Shown here: in pieces, positions 9,848 to 20,954 of the stretch | How positions within the stretch are numbered: the stretch's first letter is position 1 | Layout of the letters: each line of letters opens with the position of its first letter | Notes under the pieces: model-generated | Seen by the model: the letters and a program-made list of their open reading frames with translations, nothing else | What the model was told of the DNA's origin: nothing | The model's database searches: none | Assembly (NCBI GenBank): GCA_934047225.1 | Contig: OW203991.1 | Location: 992,001 to 1,056,000 of the forward strand | Direction of reading: 5' to 3' | Source: Ypsolopha sequella | Lineage: Eukaryota; Arthropoda; Insecta; Lepidoptera; Ypsolophidae | Length of the DNA: 64,000 nucleotides | Made by a program: the position numbers and the translations under genes

Positions 9848-10914
9848 TTTAGATACAGAATAGGGGGGCAGGTCCTAGATAACGTCAAAACCCATCTTAT
9901 AAAACATAATTGCAGTCCATATGTCATTCTTAATTGTCAAACCAGGAGAATTGGTGTCGAAAAAGACCTAATTTCAACAAATATTTCTATCGAGCCGAAT
10001 TTATTCAATCGCGTTTCTGTTTTAACAGATCCCTAGAAAAAGATTCCAAAAATAAATGTTCTATTTTATCAAAATAATTATATTATTTACCAACGTAGAT
10101 ATGCGAGTTCTTAAAGTGTTGATTTTTTTTCCGTAGCGTCTTAAATGGATAAACAATATGGTAAATAACTACAAAATAGATATCGTAGCAACATCAAGGC
10201 GTTTAAATCGTAGCGCCTCATAAACAATTCGGAACCCTGTGAGTATGGAACCCAATTTTTTGTAATTTGTTGTTTTATTTTAGAGAATGTACAATAATCT
10301 GAGCAAATTAAAAACCTGTATGTATTACCATCTTTTAGATAGAGCTGAATAAATTAACGTTGAAAAAGTGCTACTTTCTCGAAGTTTCTTGTATGGGGAC
10401 ATGGAATCATTAGGACTGTAATGTTTGATGTACTTTCGGTATCCCTCTATCTTATAAACCACTCAACCAATCCCAGTAAACCATGTATCAGGTGATTGAG
10501 TCACTCGGCGCCCTTTCACCAAAAGAACTGAGAGCTTTGAAAACTGAGTTGTGCTTCAGTTGCCTCAAGGCTTTGTCTGCGTGAGAGTGGTTTTGCGCCG
10601 AAATTTTTCAAGTTGCTCCACTAAAACTTTAATATCTTAGGAACTACAAATTCGATCGCAAAAAAACAAAGTGCGTTGTGTTTCACAAAACTAAATCTCT
10701 CTAATAACACCAATTTTGCTTACCAAAAACACTAACAGAAAATAATAACAACATTTAATGAACTCAAAAAGCTGAAATTCCTCGACCTAAAAATCACGAT
10801 AAAACTTGAACCAAAAATTTCAAATAAAAATCCGGCAAATTCTATATAGAACGTCAATATACCTATCGTTTGAGACTAAAATCAAATAAATCGGCTAGAA
10901 ACTCTAAAAATGGT
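9848..10914. other. Non-coding stretch, no feature seen
   Basis: About 1 kb of AT-rich DNA. Around 10500-10570 is a slightly GC-richer patch (CACTCGGCGCCC) without splice-flanked frames or repeats I recognise. Confidence 0.5.
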
Positions 10915-11165
10915 AACCATTTGAAGATTGACGAAATTCCGTCAGCACTCAAGTCTGCCAATGATTCCAATGATTCCAGTCCCACGACTACGAAGGCATT
11001 TTTTTTTAATTATTTGCCTTAATAGGGGCCATAGTAACACGTATTCTGTGAAAATTTCAACTCGAAGCTGTGGACCCCTGAGACAGACGGACGGACGGAC
11101 GGAAAGACGGATATCGGAGGTTCAGTAATAGGGTCCCGTTTTGCACGCTAAAAAGCTACTAAGCG
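10915..11165 (+). repeat. Dispersed repeat with GACAGACGGACGG and GGGTCCCG end
   Basis: It contains a (GGAC)n-like run (ACGGACGGACGGACGG) followed by AATAGGGTCCCGTTTT. This end structure resembles the families at 16856-17145 and 60490-61235, which also pair a GAC/GTC-rich run with GGTTCC or GGACCC words. Probably the 3' part of a retrotransposon-derived interspersed repeat. Confidence 0.5.
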
Positions 11166-11654
11166 TGCACAGTAGATAATGAGGTTTTAGAAAAATCACA
11201 TAACTAAGGATTGACACGCTGTTTTAACCACCCACAACGGATGAATGTTCATCAAAAAGGATTGCTTATATCGGCCATGTTTAGTTGCTTTAATTTGTTT
11301 ATGCGTCAGATAGGAGATACGGAATTTAATTGGGCACTGTTTTGTTTGTTTCTGGTTTGGGTTGGGATTGTTTATTGTTATTTGCTCTGTTATGTTAACT
11401 TTCACGTGTTTCTAGCTTTTGTAAAGTTGAAGATTTGCTACTGCTTGGCATTGCTACGTTTTGGTTTATATGGATTATTTCAGTTCATAATTTAATTTAA
11501 ACACCACTTGCTCGACATGATTAGAGATCATGCAAACCTTAAATAAAATTACAGGAATCGGTATGGCTTTTGAGGTACGAGCAAAAGTAGTGGGGCAAAT
11601 GCACATACGTACACTCACGCACGCATTTGCTTAGCCGGATTTTATGAATAAACA
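11166..11654. other. Non-coding stretch
   Basis: AT-rich. A 94-codon open frame at 11211-11495 has a hydrophobic, T-rich composition without splice signals or recognisable domains; I treat it as chance. Confidence 0.45.
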
Positions 11655-12173
11655 TACCTACATTACCAACGAACTAAAATTTTATGGAAATCTATCTCAG
11701 TACATCCCTTCCTAGGATTATGGGACCACGACACGGAGGTTGTGTGCGATTTTACACGTACTTAGCTCGCTACAATAATCGAAATATGATTGGCTAGTGA
11801 TTATTACGCCATTCCGACTCCAGCCAATCATAAACTTGAGTCGGACTGAAAAGAATGGACACAGTCGTTATTTCGTTTTTAGAGTTTTTGGTTTTAAATT
11901 TACGAAAATTTCGAATACTTACGCATAAAAACTGATTCCATGACTCTTGCAGTGTTTGCCTGAGTTGCTTATCCACCATTTCACGGCACAACTCGGCATT
12001 TTCTAACAATTTTGTTGTGTTCACTAGTGTGGACGGCGCACCATGCAGCGCAAGACTGATCAACGTAATAGACATAAATATATACTTTGCCCACCTGGGA
12101 ACATAAATGGTGGCGTTAATTTTTAAGCGAGTTTATGCTTCCATAAAATTTCAGTTCGTTGTACATTACCTAC
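11655..12173. mobile_element. Inverted-repeat-bounded segment (possible MITE) around a candidate exon
   Basis: The 35-bp segment at 11655-11689 (…AACGAACTAAAATTTTATGG) is repeated inverted at 12139-12173 with a few mismatches. The 450-bp interior holds the splice-flanked frame at 11923-12094. Either the exon sits by chance between two repeat fragments, or a mobile element carries this sequence. Confidence 0.4.
11923..12094 (-). CDS. Candidate exon with possible signal peptide, unknown protein
   Basis: On the minus strand an acceptor (TATGTTCCCAG) ends at 12095 and a perfect donor GTAAGT begins at 11922. The frame between them is open for 57 residues. It opens WAKYIFMSITLISLALHG, which looks like the hydrophobic start of a secreted protein, with a usable ATG at 12075. 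A helical stretch follows (ENAELCREMVDKQL) and it ends ESWNQFLC in phase 0. The family is unknown to me. No continuing exon at lower coordinates was found, so it may be a pseudogene fragment or one exon of a split gene. Confidence 0.4.
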
Positions 12174-12677
12174 TAATATTTTATTGTGTAAATGGACTTG
12201 GCAAGTTGTTTGTGTATAGTTAAGACATAATCCTGATGAATAATGAATATGTAAAATATGAGATAGTGTAATTTGATACAATTAAGTAAAATATACACGA
12301 ATGAAAAAGGGCTATAATTTTACTGCTAACAATTCAATTAAGTTTAATTTATTTATTGCGATAAATTACAGTTTCATTGGTGTTTCTATAAATAAGCAGT
12401 ACAAGTGTAATTTTACTGATAGTGGCCTAGCACCCAATAAATCATTATTAAAAGATAATAACCTATTTAAAATTATCATAGAACTCATTTAGAGTATATG
12501 GACATATATTATATACTAAAAATGTACCTACATAAGGTGACTTTTATTTATATAAGTAGCCAAATTCATATTGTAGACTCGGCAAGTGATCAGGACTAAG
12601 GTTCATTGACATTTCAGATTGAATCAATGTAGAAATATAATTACTTTGTTCTGTTCTGTTTTTAATAAATTTCAATC
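12174..12677. other. Non-coding AT-rich stretch
   Basis: Strongly AT-rich with several ATAAAT words. A 63-codon frame at 12301 has no supporting feature and is treated as chance. Confidence 0.5.
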
Positions 12678-12867
12678 CTAAGTAGCGCGATTCAAGTTTT
12701 TTTGCAATTCATTGGTAGCTTCTTTTTTATTTTTCATTACCTCTTTTAAATTTTCAACTATTTTCACAGTCTCTGTTTTTATGAAATAGTGTACGTCGTA
12801 TACCAAAAAGTCAAAAAGTTTCTTTTTGGCATCTTGATAACTAAATTGCAGGTCACAAAATGCTCTA
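12678..12867 (-). CDS. Candidate terminal exon, helical Lys/Glu-rich C-terminus
   Basis: On the minus strand, TTTTTAG ends at 12868 and an open frame of 62 residues runs to TAG at 12678. It reads RAFCDLQFSYQDAKKKLFDF, then a region rich in Lys, Glu and Val (VKIVENLKEVMKNKKEATNE). The composition is that of an amphipathic helical protein end, unlike the AT-noise frames nearby. The frame also continues upstream without a stop to 13034 through a GC-richer segment, so the acceptor is not certain. It lies 580 bp upstream, on the same strand, of the candidate exon at 11923-12094, and each has one or two cysteines in helical context. A relation is a guess. Function unknown. Confidence 0.35.
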
Positions 12868-13175
12868 CTAAAAATATTTATGTGCGCGATTGTACCCAAG
12901 GTCCCGGAGACGTGCAGTATCAGCGCAGGAAACAGTGTGCGACGAACAAACCAATCACAGCCACGCGGCGAATGCCCTCTCGTCGCACCCCTCTTCTGTC
13001 CTCCAAACAGTCCCAATAAATTACTTCTGCCCATTCCCCCACTACCTTTGCTCGTTCCTCAAAAACTGTGCCGATGCTTGTAGTCGTTTTATTTCTTTGG
13101 ATTCAAAACTCTGATGTTGGCATAAAGGTTTTTTTATACCAGTACTTAAAAACTGTCAGAAAATTGGTATCTAAA
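12868..13175. other. GC-richer non-coding stretch before satellite
   Basis: 12880-13010 is GC-richer than its flanks and open in several frames on both strands, but no frame has convincing splice limits. It may be the 5' part of the minus-strand gene ending at 12678. Confidence 0.4.
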
Positions 13176-13966
13176 ATATTGAACCCTGCCTGGTGAAAGC
13201 GACGACTTCAATATTGAACCCTGCCCGGTGACAGCGACGACTTCAGTGAACCCTGCCTGGTGATAGCGACGACTTCAGTGAACCCTGCCTGGTGATAGCG
13301 ACGGCTTCAATAATGAACCCTGCCCGATGACAGCGACGACTTCAATGAACCCTGCCTGGTGATAGCGACGACTTCAATATTGAACCCTGCCCGGTGACAG
13401 CGACGACTTCAATGAACCCTGCCTAGTGATAGCGACGACTTCAATATTGAACCCTGTCCGGTGACAGCGACGGCTTCAATAATGAACCCTGCCCGATGAC
13501 AGCGACGACTTCAATGAACCCTGCCTGGTGATAGCGACGACTTCAATATTGAACCCTGCCCGGTGACAGCGACGACTTCAATGAACCCTGCCTGGTGATA
13601 GCGACGACTTCAATATTGAACCCTGTCCGGTGACAGCGACGGCTTCAATAATGAACCCTGCCCGATGACAGCGACGACTTCAATGAACCCTGCCTGGTGA
13701 TAGCGACGACTTCAATATTGAACCCTGCCCGGTGACAGCGACGACTTCAATGTACCCTGCCTGGTGATAGCGACGACTTCAATGAACCCTGCCTGGTGAT
13801 AGCGACGACTTCAATATTGAACCCTGCCCGGTGACAGCGACAACTTCAATGAACCCTGCCTGGTGATAGCGACGACTTCAATATTGAACCCTGCCCGGTG
13901 ACAGCGACGACTTCAATGAACCCTGCCTGGTGATAGCGACGACTTCAATATTGAACACTGCCCTGC
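13176..13966. repeat. Satellite array of 32-36-bp units, about 23 copies
   Basis: Units vary around GAACCCTGCCYGGTGAYAGCGACGACTTCAAT. Two main types alternate, with and without an extra ATT before GAACCC and with TGGTGATAG versus CGGTGACAG. A marker type with TGTCCGG and GACGGCTTC recurs about 169 bp apart (13452 and 13621), which shows a higher-order repeat of about five units. There are no long open frames. Confidence 0.92.
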
Positions 13967-14600
13967 AATTTCAATTAAGTCTTCTATTTAATCTAAATCT
14001 ATTCAATTTAGTTTATTGAATATATATATTTTAGGTATATTTTAGGTTTGTTTACGTTTTTACTACTTAATAGGAGTATATTATATGAGTTTTAATTTTG
14101 ATCAACTTTGTTGTTATCTAAGTTTTGTTCCTAATAAATTTAAATACTCAAATAAGATACGAGATTCCAAGAAATAACAAAAATCAACAACATGAACTTT
14201 TTAATCTTTCTCAATCTCCTAAACTACACTGATTACTTCTTTTAGTGAAAATAAGTAATCAGTGTAGTTTATTTGATCAAAATGATAAAGAGAAAATCCT
14301 CTTTGTAGGAATCTATAAGTACAAAATCCACATGTGACATGACGTACGAAGTCTTAACAAATTTCAGAATAATTTCCAAGTACACTGTCAATTCCCCAGA
14401 CAAATAAATCATTAACTATAAACTCAAACTTCATCTGAATCTGCTTCTCTAATTGCGAGGGTTTGTACAAACATTTTGTACGTACCGTTGTTTGTCTTTG
14501 AATAAAATTGAATGCGTTCCCCCCACGCACATCGCACATCATTTGATAAAGTTTTTAACTAAGCAGAGGGTTTCGTTTATTTCTGACCAATCATAGCCAC
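13967..14600. other. Non-coding AT-rich stretch with a short perfect hairpin
   Basis: Nothing but AT-rich DNA apart from the inverted repeat at 14220-14271, listed separately. Confidence 0.5.
14220..14271. repeat. Perfect 19-bp-arm hairpin
   Basis: TAAACTACACTGATTACTT (14220-14238) is repeated exactly in inverted orientation at 14253-14271, with a 14-base loop. The size is close to a microRNA precursor stem, but the core of a small palindromic MITE is just as likely. Confidence 0.8.
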
Positions 14601-15354
14601 GTTTGTTTTGTGACCTTTCAATTAGCTTAGATTAAATTATGTTAAGGTGTGTTAATTTGAAAACCGTTTCGAGATTTAAGTTTAAAGAGCCGTATTTTCG
14701 AAAAAACTGCAACATCCATTTGCCTTTGTGTGGCGTCACTTGAGAAATTGAAATTGAGTTGTTTAGAAATGTGTCCTTAATAAATGTATAAAAATTTGCT
14801 GCCGACTGATTTGACAGATAGATGACAGATAAGTAGACAGACAGAGACAGATCACTTTTTTATAATCAATCACACATCACAATCAGTATAAAGTCTAAAA
14901 TTCTCAAGTGACGTCATAACCGACTATTGTTTAAAAATCATAAAAATAATGGTTAATTTATGTACCAAAATAATCAGAGAGAGAGAGAGAGAATCAGAGA
15001 TCTTTATTTGTATAAACATAGGTAAATGGTTGTTTTGACATAAAATATGGTCCCATATGCTTTGCCATATTCGACACACAAAAAATTCAACTTAATACTA
15101 AACAAAACATAAACATAGAAAGAAAAAAAAATAAGTTAGAAATTAGATTTAATTGTCATATGTGAATTCTATTAATTAATATAATACAATTATTGTCTGA
15201 AATATCGTTTCACATATAAAAAATAATTAGGTAAGTACATGTTAAAATCTTACAGCTAAAAAAAAAAATATATATCCTCAAACAGCGTATATTCTCTGAA
15301 ATCTTTTTGAAATTAAGCTATGGGAATTGCTTTTGGAGCAAGTTGTTTATTCCT
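14601..15354. other. Non-coding stretch with a short GA microsatellite
   Basis: AT-rich. It includes (GA)n at about 14977-14992 and GATAGATGACAGATAAGTAGACAGACAG near 14815-14845, which may be a retroelement tail. No gene signals. Confidence 0.5.
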
Positions 15355-15560
15355 GAGAACCGCGGTGGTAGTTCAGTCAGTAGGTCGCTAGTCTCTTAAT
15401 ATTGGGGTGTGAGTTTTGATCCTGGCAGTGGGACGCACTGATATGTTTTGCCCAATCATTGGTTTTGCTGAATTATCGCGGGTATACATAGTATTTGTAT
15501 AGCTGAAAACGATTAAGATGGCACACGAGCTCTTCTTTTCTTAGTGCTTTTGACATCACC
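15355..15560 (+). repeat. tRNA-derived SINE-like repeat
   Basis: The head CGGTGGTAGTTCAGTCAGTAGG resembles a tRNA D-arm/A-box. It is followed 40 bp later by a B-box-like GAGTTTTGATCC and a body with GGGACGCACTGATATGTTTTG. It lacks a foldable acceptor stem, so it is a SINE remnant rather than a tRNA gene. Confidence 0.55.
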
Positions 15561-15904
15561 TTTGTATAAGTATTTAGGTATACCGTTCCGTACATCAATT
15601 AGCAAAAATGGAACCCTTATAGTTTCACTATCTATCTGTCAAGACCCTTTTGCTCGGGCTCCGTAGGAGATATAAAGTTGAAAGATACCTCATACAGAAG
15701 TCTACAGCCCCATGGTGCTGTAAAAAGATCAGACTTCTAACTCAATGCATAAAAAAATTATTGCCCTTTAAACACTTGGACAGTCACGATACTTTTGCTA
15801 TGGTATATACATTACAGACATGTATGTAGTGCAGTGTAGTTGTATTTGTTGAATGTGTATCTGTGTGTTTATGAGCTATGTCTTTAGGTATTAACATAAT
15901 ATAT
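15561..15904. other. Non-coding stretch
   Basis: No gene. TCAAGACCCTTTTGCTCGGGCTCC near 15640 looks like a piece of an interspersed repeat I cannot name. Confidence 0.45.
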
Positions 15905-16210
15905 AAATATCCATCCATCCATCTATCAGCCTAGTTCGTCCACTGCTGCACATAAGCCTTTCCAGGACTTTGCGGCGGTCATCCTGGAAGAATTGCCCAT
16001 ACTCACACACACTGGGCAGGCGGGTTGATGAGCGCGGTGCTGAACCCTCGCACCAGTGACGCCGCTGCCCGTCACCAGTCTGTTCCATATAAGGCCCGGC
16101 TATTAGGGATTGATATACCGCCATTTATCGGTCCCACGCATGTTGGGCCCCCTGATTTTTTGCCTGTGAGCTGTTCTCTTACTCTTCCCCCAAATTACTT
16201 CGATACCTCT
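15905..16210 (+). repeat. Dispersed repeat, CCACTGCTGG.CATAAGCC family, copy A
   Basis: It starts at a CCAT-rich run, then TTCGTCCACTGCTGCACATA, GAATTGCCCATACTCACACA, CTCGCACCAGTGACGCC and GCCTGTGAGCTGT. The same string of words in the same order occurs at 49134-49503 and 56491-56850, and inverted at 56917-57064. Lepidopteran genomes carry a very abundant family with this CACTGCTGGACATA core. It is non-coding here. Confidence 0.8.
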
Positions 16211-16855
16211 CATTTTTTCTCTTATTTTAGCTTGGCGATATGCGAAAAAAATACAGGTGTTTCTTTTCTGTGTATTTCATGAAATACACGGAAAATTTTA
16301 ATGAATTTCTGGTATATGCATTTTGACTACATAATCTAGGGTTTTGAAATTGGAAAACATGTTCGGATAAATTATCCTCGATAGAAATAATTGTTGAAAT
16401 GAGGTCTTCAAACACACCTTTTCTCCTCGTTTGACGAATACACAGATCAGTTTGAGTTTATAGTTAATGATCATATCATACACAGACTCAAACATATTTT
16501 ATTAGATGTGTTTCAACTATATCTAGAGATTAGATATTTGAAATTTTGCTAACTATCTTTGTTTTTTTAATAAAAATATAAAACCAACTTTTTTCCCTTT
16601 TTCCATGAATCCGCCCCTCTCGCACTGCGCGATTTTTCGCTTGGAGTGACAGTAACAAAAATAAAATTCGCGTAGCCTCTTAAAGGTGCTGCACAAAGCT
16701 AAAATTCAGTCCTACTCTGACGCTTTTATTTTTTAACTGTTTATCCTGCTTTAACGCAAAACTTTAGTTATTTTAAAATCACGATATCAAAATATCAAAT
16801 CAAAATACATTGGGACATTAATTTTTTTATTTATTTATGTAACAAAGATGTTTCC
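16211..16855. other. Non-coding AT-rich stretch
   Basis: Contains the inverted relative of the 9520 repeat at about 16570-16640 and otherwise nothing recognisable. Confidence 0.5.
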
Positions 16856-17145
16856 TTTAGGGTTCCGTACCTAAAAAGTAACCAACGGGACCCTATTACT
16901 AAGACTCCACTGTCCGTCTGTCTGTCCGTCTGTCACCAGGCTGTATCTCATGAACCGTGATAGTTAGACAGTTGAAATTTTCACAGATGATGTATTTCTG
17001 TTGCTGCTATAACAGCAAATACTAAAAAACAGAATAAAATAAACATTTAAGGGGGCTCCCAGACATGTTTTTTTGCCGTTTTTATAGATAATGGTACGGA
17101 ACCCTTCCTGCGCGAGTCCAACTCGCACTTGGCCGGTTTCTGGTT
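16856..17145. repeat. Dispersed repeat with GGGTTCCGTACCTAAAAAG end
   Basis: It begins TTAGGGTTCCGTACCTAAAA, has a CTGTCCGTCTGTC run and GTTGAAATTTTCACAGATGATG, and ends AACTCGCACTTGGCCGGTTT. This pair of ends marks an abundant lepidopteran interspersed repeat. A longer relative in opposite orientation is at 60490-61235. Confidence 0.7.
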
Positions 17146-17889
17146 AGTTTTGGCTGTGTTGGTTTCGTTGCAATCGCTTTTGAAATATGAAAACTGAATC
17201 GCTATTTTCATAAAATTTACGCTTTTTTTAAAGAAATATACTTCATGAAAAGAAAATTGAAAGTATGTTAATTTATAAGGTGTAATTAATAATTGTCTTG
17301 AGTCAAAAAATACGCCATATTCTTTTCAAGTTTTTGCCTTGTACATTGACTGAAGTGAATCCGCGGGTACTTTTGATATTGCCCTTCTTCAGTATGTCAC
17401 CATACGTCCTTCTAGGGCGGCCAAGTCGAGCTTTACTTTCTACGCGCACCAATAATTTCTTGTAATATTACCGATTTATTCACACCAAGTATTAACCTGA
17501 TTTATATAAAAACGGCTCACTTCAATACGTGTTATATAACATGTCGACCAGGTTATATAAATCATGAATTATCCTCAGGTTTCATTTAATTCTATAAGTA
17601 CTTAAAATCGATTGCCTCTCTCCTTGTCTCGTGCACTACACGGACTACACCTCGCAACGTAAAAACAATTTCAAAGTTGGAAGCTTTCTTATAAAACTCG
17701 TACCTCGACAATAAAGCCTCAATTTGTCGTCGTAACAAACTGTTCCGACTCAATAAGACACGTTGTAAATTATATTAGATTTGAGCTTCTAATTCTAGTA
17801 CAAAGTTACAAGTGCGTAACACAAATTACCCGCTCGGATGCTTTTACTCGCAGCTGTTGCTTCCTCTGTGTTACTATTAGTATAATAAT
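17146..17889. other. Non-coding stretch
   Basis: No repeat or exon recognised. A patch near 17380-17450 (CGTCCTTCTAGGGCGGCC) is GC-richer but has no splice-flanked frame. Confidence 0.45.
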
Positions 17890-18125
17890 GTTACTAGCTT
17901 TTGTCCACGGCTTTGCTCGCGTGGAAGTGTCTTTCATTATTTGAGTATTGTCGACAGTTTTTGGCCTGGTGGTTATTTTACACCCCTTATAGCCTACATG
18001 TTGACCAGGGTCACCAAGATGATAATAAAGACAACCGTATCCAAATCCGTTGAGTGGTTCTGGAGTTCAAATGGAACATACATACGTACTATTACGTACA
18101 GACAGACAGATAAAAATACGTAGTT
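17890..18125 (+). repeat. Short CTAGCTTTTGTCC element, copy 1
   Basis: It starts ACTAGCTTTTGTCCACGGCT and ends in a GACAGACAGATAAAA tail after CCAAATCCGTTGAGTGGTTC. Related copies are at 44168-45498 (long form with internal repeats) and 57390-57570. The architecture is that of a non-autonomous retroelement 3' part. Confidence 0.7.
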
Positions 18126-18319
18126 GTCGACTCAATACAATAAGTACCAATGAACCATTTCAAAAAATATTCAACAACATATACAACTTTTTTACTACCT
18201 ACTTTATTTTATTCTGTATCAACACTTATATAATAAAATAAAGGAGTAAACAAGCATTGAAGTACAATGTAGTAAATATAACACAATGTAAAAATGTCAT
18301 GTCTGTACATTTAATATTT

Positions 18320-19215
18320 TTTTCAATGCAAGTGCTCGTAAAGGCCCACTTTTTATGCATCAAAACTGAACAGAAAGTCGATTATTTTGCCCTAGGGCTT
18401 TATTATTATTATTTTTTAATTTATTCACAATGATTGGCTAACCAGCAGCCTTTCCTGTGAACCATAAATGTTATACTTTTTTTTCCACTGTTTAACGGCT
18501 CTGGATACAGTCCTTTTGAGCCAATTATAGTTTAAAGTTCACAAGATTATATTTGTTTTATTTCCTCACACTATGCATTGAAAAACGTAGTATGATACAC
18601 GGGCTTAAGAGTGTACCTGAGCCTAGAGCATGACCAACCCCAGGCTATCTAAGATTCGTTTGAAGAAGTTTGGACTCTCCTTGTATTGAAAAAAATACAT
18701 TTGATTTATCAATCTTTTCTCTAGGGATCTTACGTATAAACAATGTACTAAGATTTATACTTTTGTCAAAAAAAAATGTTTTGCACTCTCTATTTTTTTG
18801 GTTTTCAAACGTTCGCTTCAAGAACGCGGTTACAAGATCAACTTTATTTTTCTTTCATAAAATAGGTTATAGAAATATGAAGGTATATCACCTAAATTCA
18901 ATATTTTTTTCCCTACAAAATATTTCAGTATAAGCTAAAAACACACCAATTTGTTGTTTCGCTCCGTGGTCACTAGTATTACGCGTCCAAGAAAAAGAGG
19001 CCAAATAGCCAACATATAATCGCCTCTATGAAAATCAAATAAAGTCTTTGCCATTAGACTTGTTGTGCTGGACGGGTAATAAAAAAAGTTGCTAGGGTAT
19101 GCCATCCACTTAGGAGCAATAAATTACTCGGTTACGTTTAAAACACTCGCTATGCTCGTGTTTAAATCGTCCTCGTAATTTATTCCTTTTCGCCCTTGTA
19201 GCATAAACTACTATT
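18320..19215 (-). repeat. Interrupted copy of a 395-bp interspersed repeat
   Basis: 18320-18604 matches, in opposite orientation, the first part of the repeats at 21998-22395 and 42378-42775 (shared words GTGCTCGTAAAGGCCCAC, GCCCTAGGGCTTTATTATT, CACTGTTTAACGGCTCTGGA). The remaining part (AATAAATTACTCGGTTACG to GTAGCATAAACTAC) resumes only at about 19107-19215. Roughly 500 bp of unrelated DNA separates the two, which points to a later insertion into this copy. Confidence 0.75.
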
Positions 19216-19242
19216 AAAATTTTAAATGAAGTGCGTTATTAG

Positions 19243-19770
19243 CAGGGATAGGATAATAGGATCGATATATACCTAAAGTTGGTTTGTTTGTAGGTGTGGA
19301 GTCGGATTCTTAAAATATTATTTATTTTGATAGTGAAAGTTACGGAAATTACGGCATTGCTTAGAACGTTACGATGATGTATCTAATACTTAATAGATGT
19401 TACCGTAAATTTATATTATTTAGAAGTTGTATATAATTCCTAGGAAATTTATAAAATTCCAAGCTGATTTATCTATTTGTTTATTTTGTTTTATTTTTGA
19501 TCGGCCTTCTGTTTTGCCTTTTGCTTTGTTCGGTCTAAATGAGCTTGGCATTTTATAAATTTTCTAGGATTTGTATCAAATTGCTATTTTTTGATTTATT
19601 TATTTAGATTGCCGGTAATATTAAGTATTACATTATCGTAACGTTTTAAGTAATTCCGTAATTCCGGAATTTTTAATACCAAAATAATATTATAAGAAGC
19701 CGACTCCACACACGACGACCTACAAACTCTCTCACTTTACGTATATATCGATCCGATTATCCTATCCCTG
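19243..19770. mobile_element. 528-bp foldback MITE with about 150-bp inverted arms
   Basis: The left arm begins CAGGGATAGGATAATAGGAT. The right arm ends with the inverted copy ATCCGATTATCCTATCCCTG. Pairing continues inward for about 150 bp through TGTGGAGTCGG and GTTACGAT.ATGTA. The interior is also partly palindromic (CAAGCTGATTTATC / GAGCTTGGCATTT). No open frame, so it is non-autonomous. Its right arm seeds the satellite that follows. Confidence 0.85.
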
Positions 19771-20352
19771 GATAATAGTAATGTACTGCAACAAAATAAT
19801 ATTATAAGAAGCCGACTCCACACACGACGACCTACAAACTCTCTCACTTTACGTATATATCGATCCGATTATCCTATCCCTGGATAATAGTAATGTACTG
19901 CAACAAAATAATATTATAAGAAGCCGACTCCACACACGACGACCTACAAACTCTCTCACTTTACGTATATATCGATCCGATTATCCTATCCCTGGATAAT
20001 AGTATTGTACTGCAACAAAATAATATTATAAGAAGCCGACTCCACACACGACGACCTACAAACTCTCTCACTTTACGTATATATCGATCCGATTATCCTA
20101 TCCCTGGATAATAGTAATGTACTGCAACAAAATAATATTATAAGAAGCCGACTCCACACACGACGACCTACAAACTCTCTCACTTTACGTATATATCGAT
20201 CCGATTATCCTATCCCTGGATAATAGTAATGTACTGCAACAAAATAATATTATAAGAAGCCGACTCCACACACGACGACCTACAAACTCTCTCACTTTAC
20301 GTATATATCGATCCGATTATCCTATCCCTGGATAATAGTATTGTACTGCAAC
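19681..20352. repeat. 112-bp satellite, 6 copies, derived from the MITE end
   Basis: The unit is exactly 112 bp (GCCGACTCCACACACG recurs at 19699, 19811, 19923, 20035, 20147 and 20259). The first unit is the last 90 bp of the MITE at 19243-19770 plus 22 bp of its right flank (GATAATAGTAATGTACTGCAAC). Copies are nearly identical. An A/T marker (AGTAATG versus AGTATTG) appears as A,A,T,A,A,T, which shows a 336-bp block duplicated once. Confidence 0.95.
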
Positions 20353-20945
20353 AAAAACTACCATTTTCACAATTTTTGTCTGTCTTTCTGTCTGTTCTGT
20401 TTTAACTCGAGAACTACTCAAATAAAATAACGCCCAAGCCAAAAACGGGGAAGTGATTGAATAAACGCTAGTTAGTATGTATAGATTTCATAAAGCCACA
20501 TCAAGTAGTGAGCGTTTTTATGTAAAATGAATAGTTATTGTTATAGTTTCCGGTTTTGATATTTAGAGTTGGAAATTACTTTCAAATGTTTACCATTAAA
20601 AGCTCCTTCTCAAAGCAAGGTTGTAGCCAGAAACTTTTTTCTAAACCCTGAATAAGAAAATAAACAACTTTTGGAAAAAAAATGTCGAGAGATGTCATGA
20701 GGCACCCGATTGGAACGAAGTTCCTTTTATATTGAAGTTTCAATACTGTCGCGCAATAAATAAGCAAGCCGCTGCTCGCGCCTGTCACCCATCGCCCACC
20801 TCGTACTATGAAACGCAGTAATTAGTGATAAACAAGTGTACAGAAAGCGATACAGCAAAACGTGACGGTCGTATTGTTACACTGTTTCCGCCTAGCGTCT
20901 GGAGAATAACGTGCGATAAGGTACTTCGTTCTGAAAACTGTGCGA
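20353..20945. other. Retroelement tail and unassigned repeat
   Basis: TTGTCTGTCTTTCTGTCTG at 20380 looks like a retroelement tail. 20580-20830 contains a GAACGAAGTTCCTTTTATATTG block that looks like interspersed repeat sequence but carries no intact gene. Confidence 0.4.
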
Positions 20946-20954
20946 TGTTTGACT

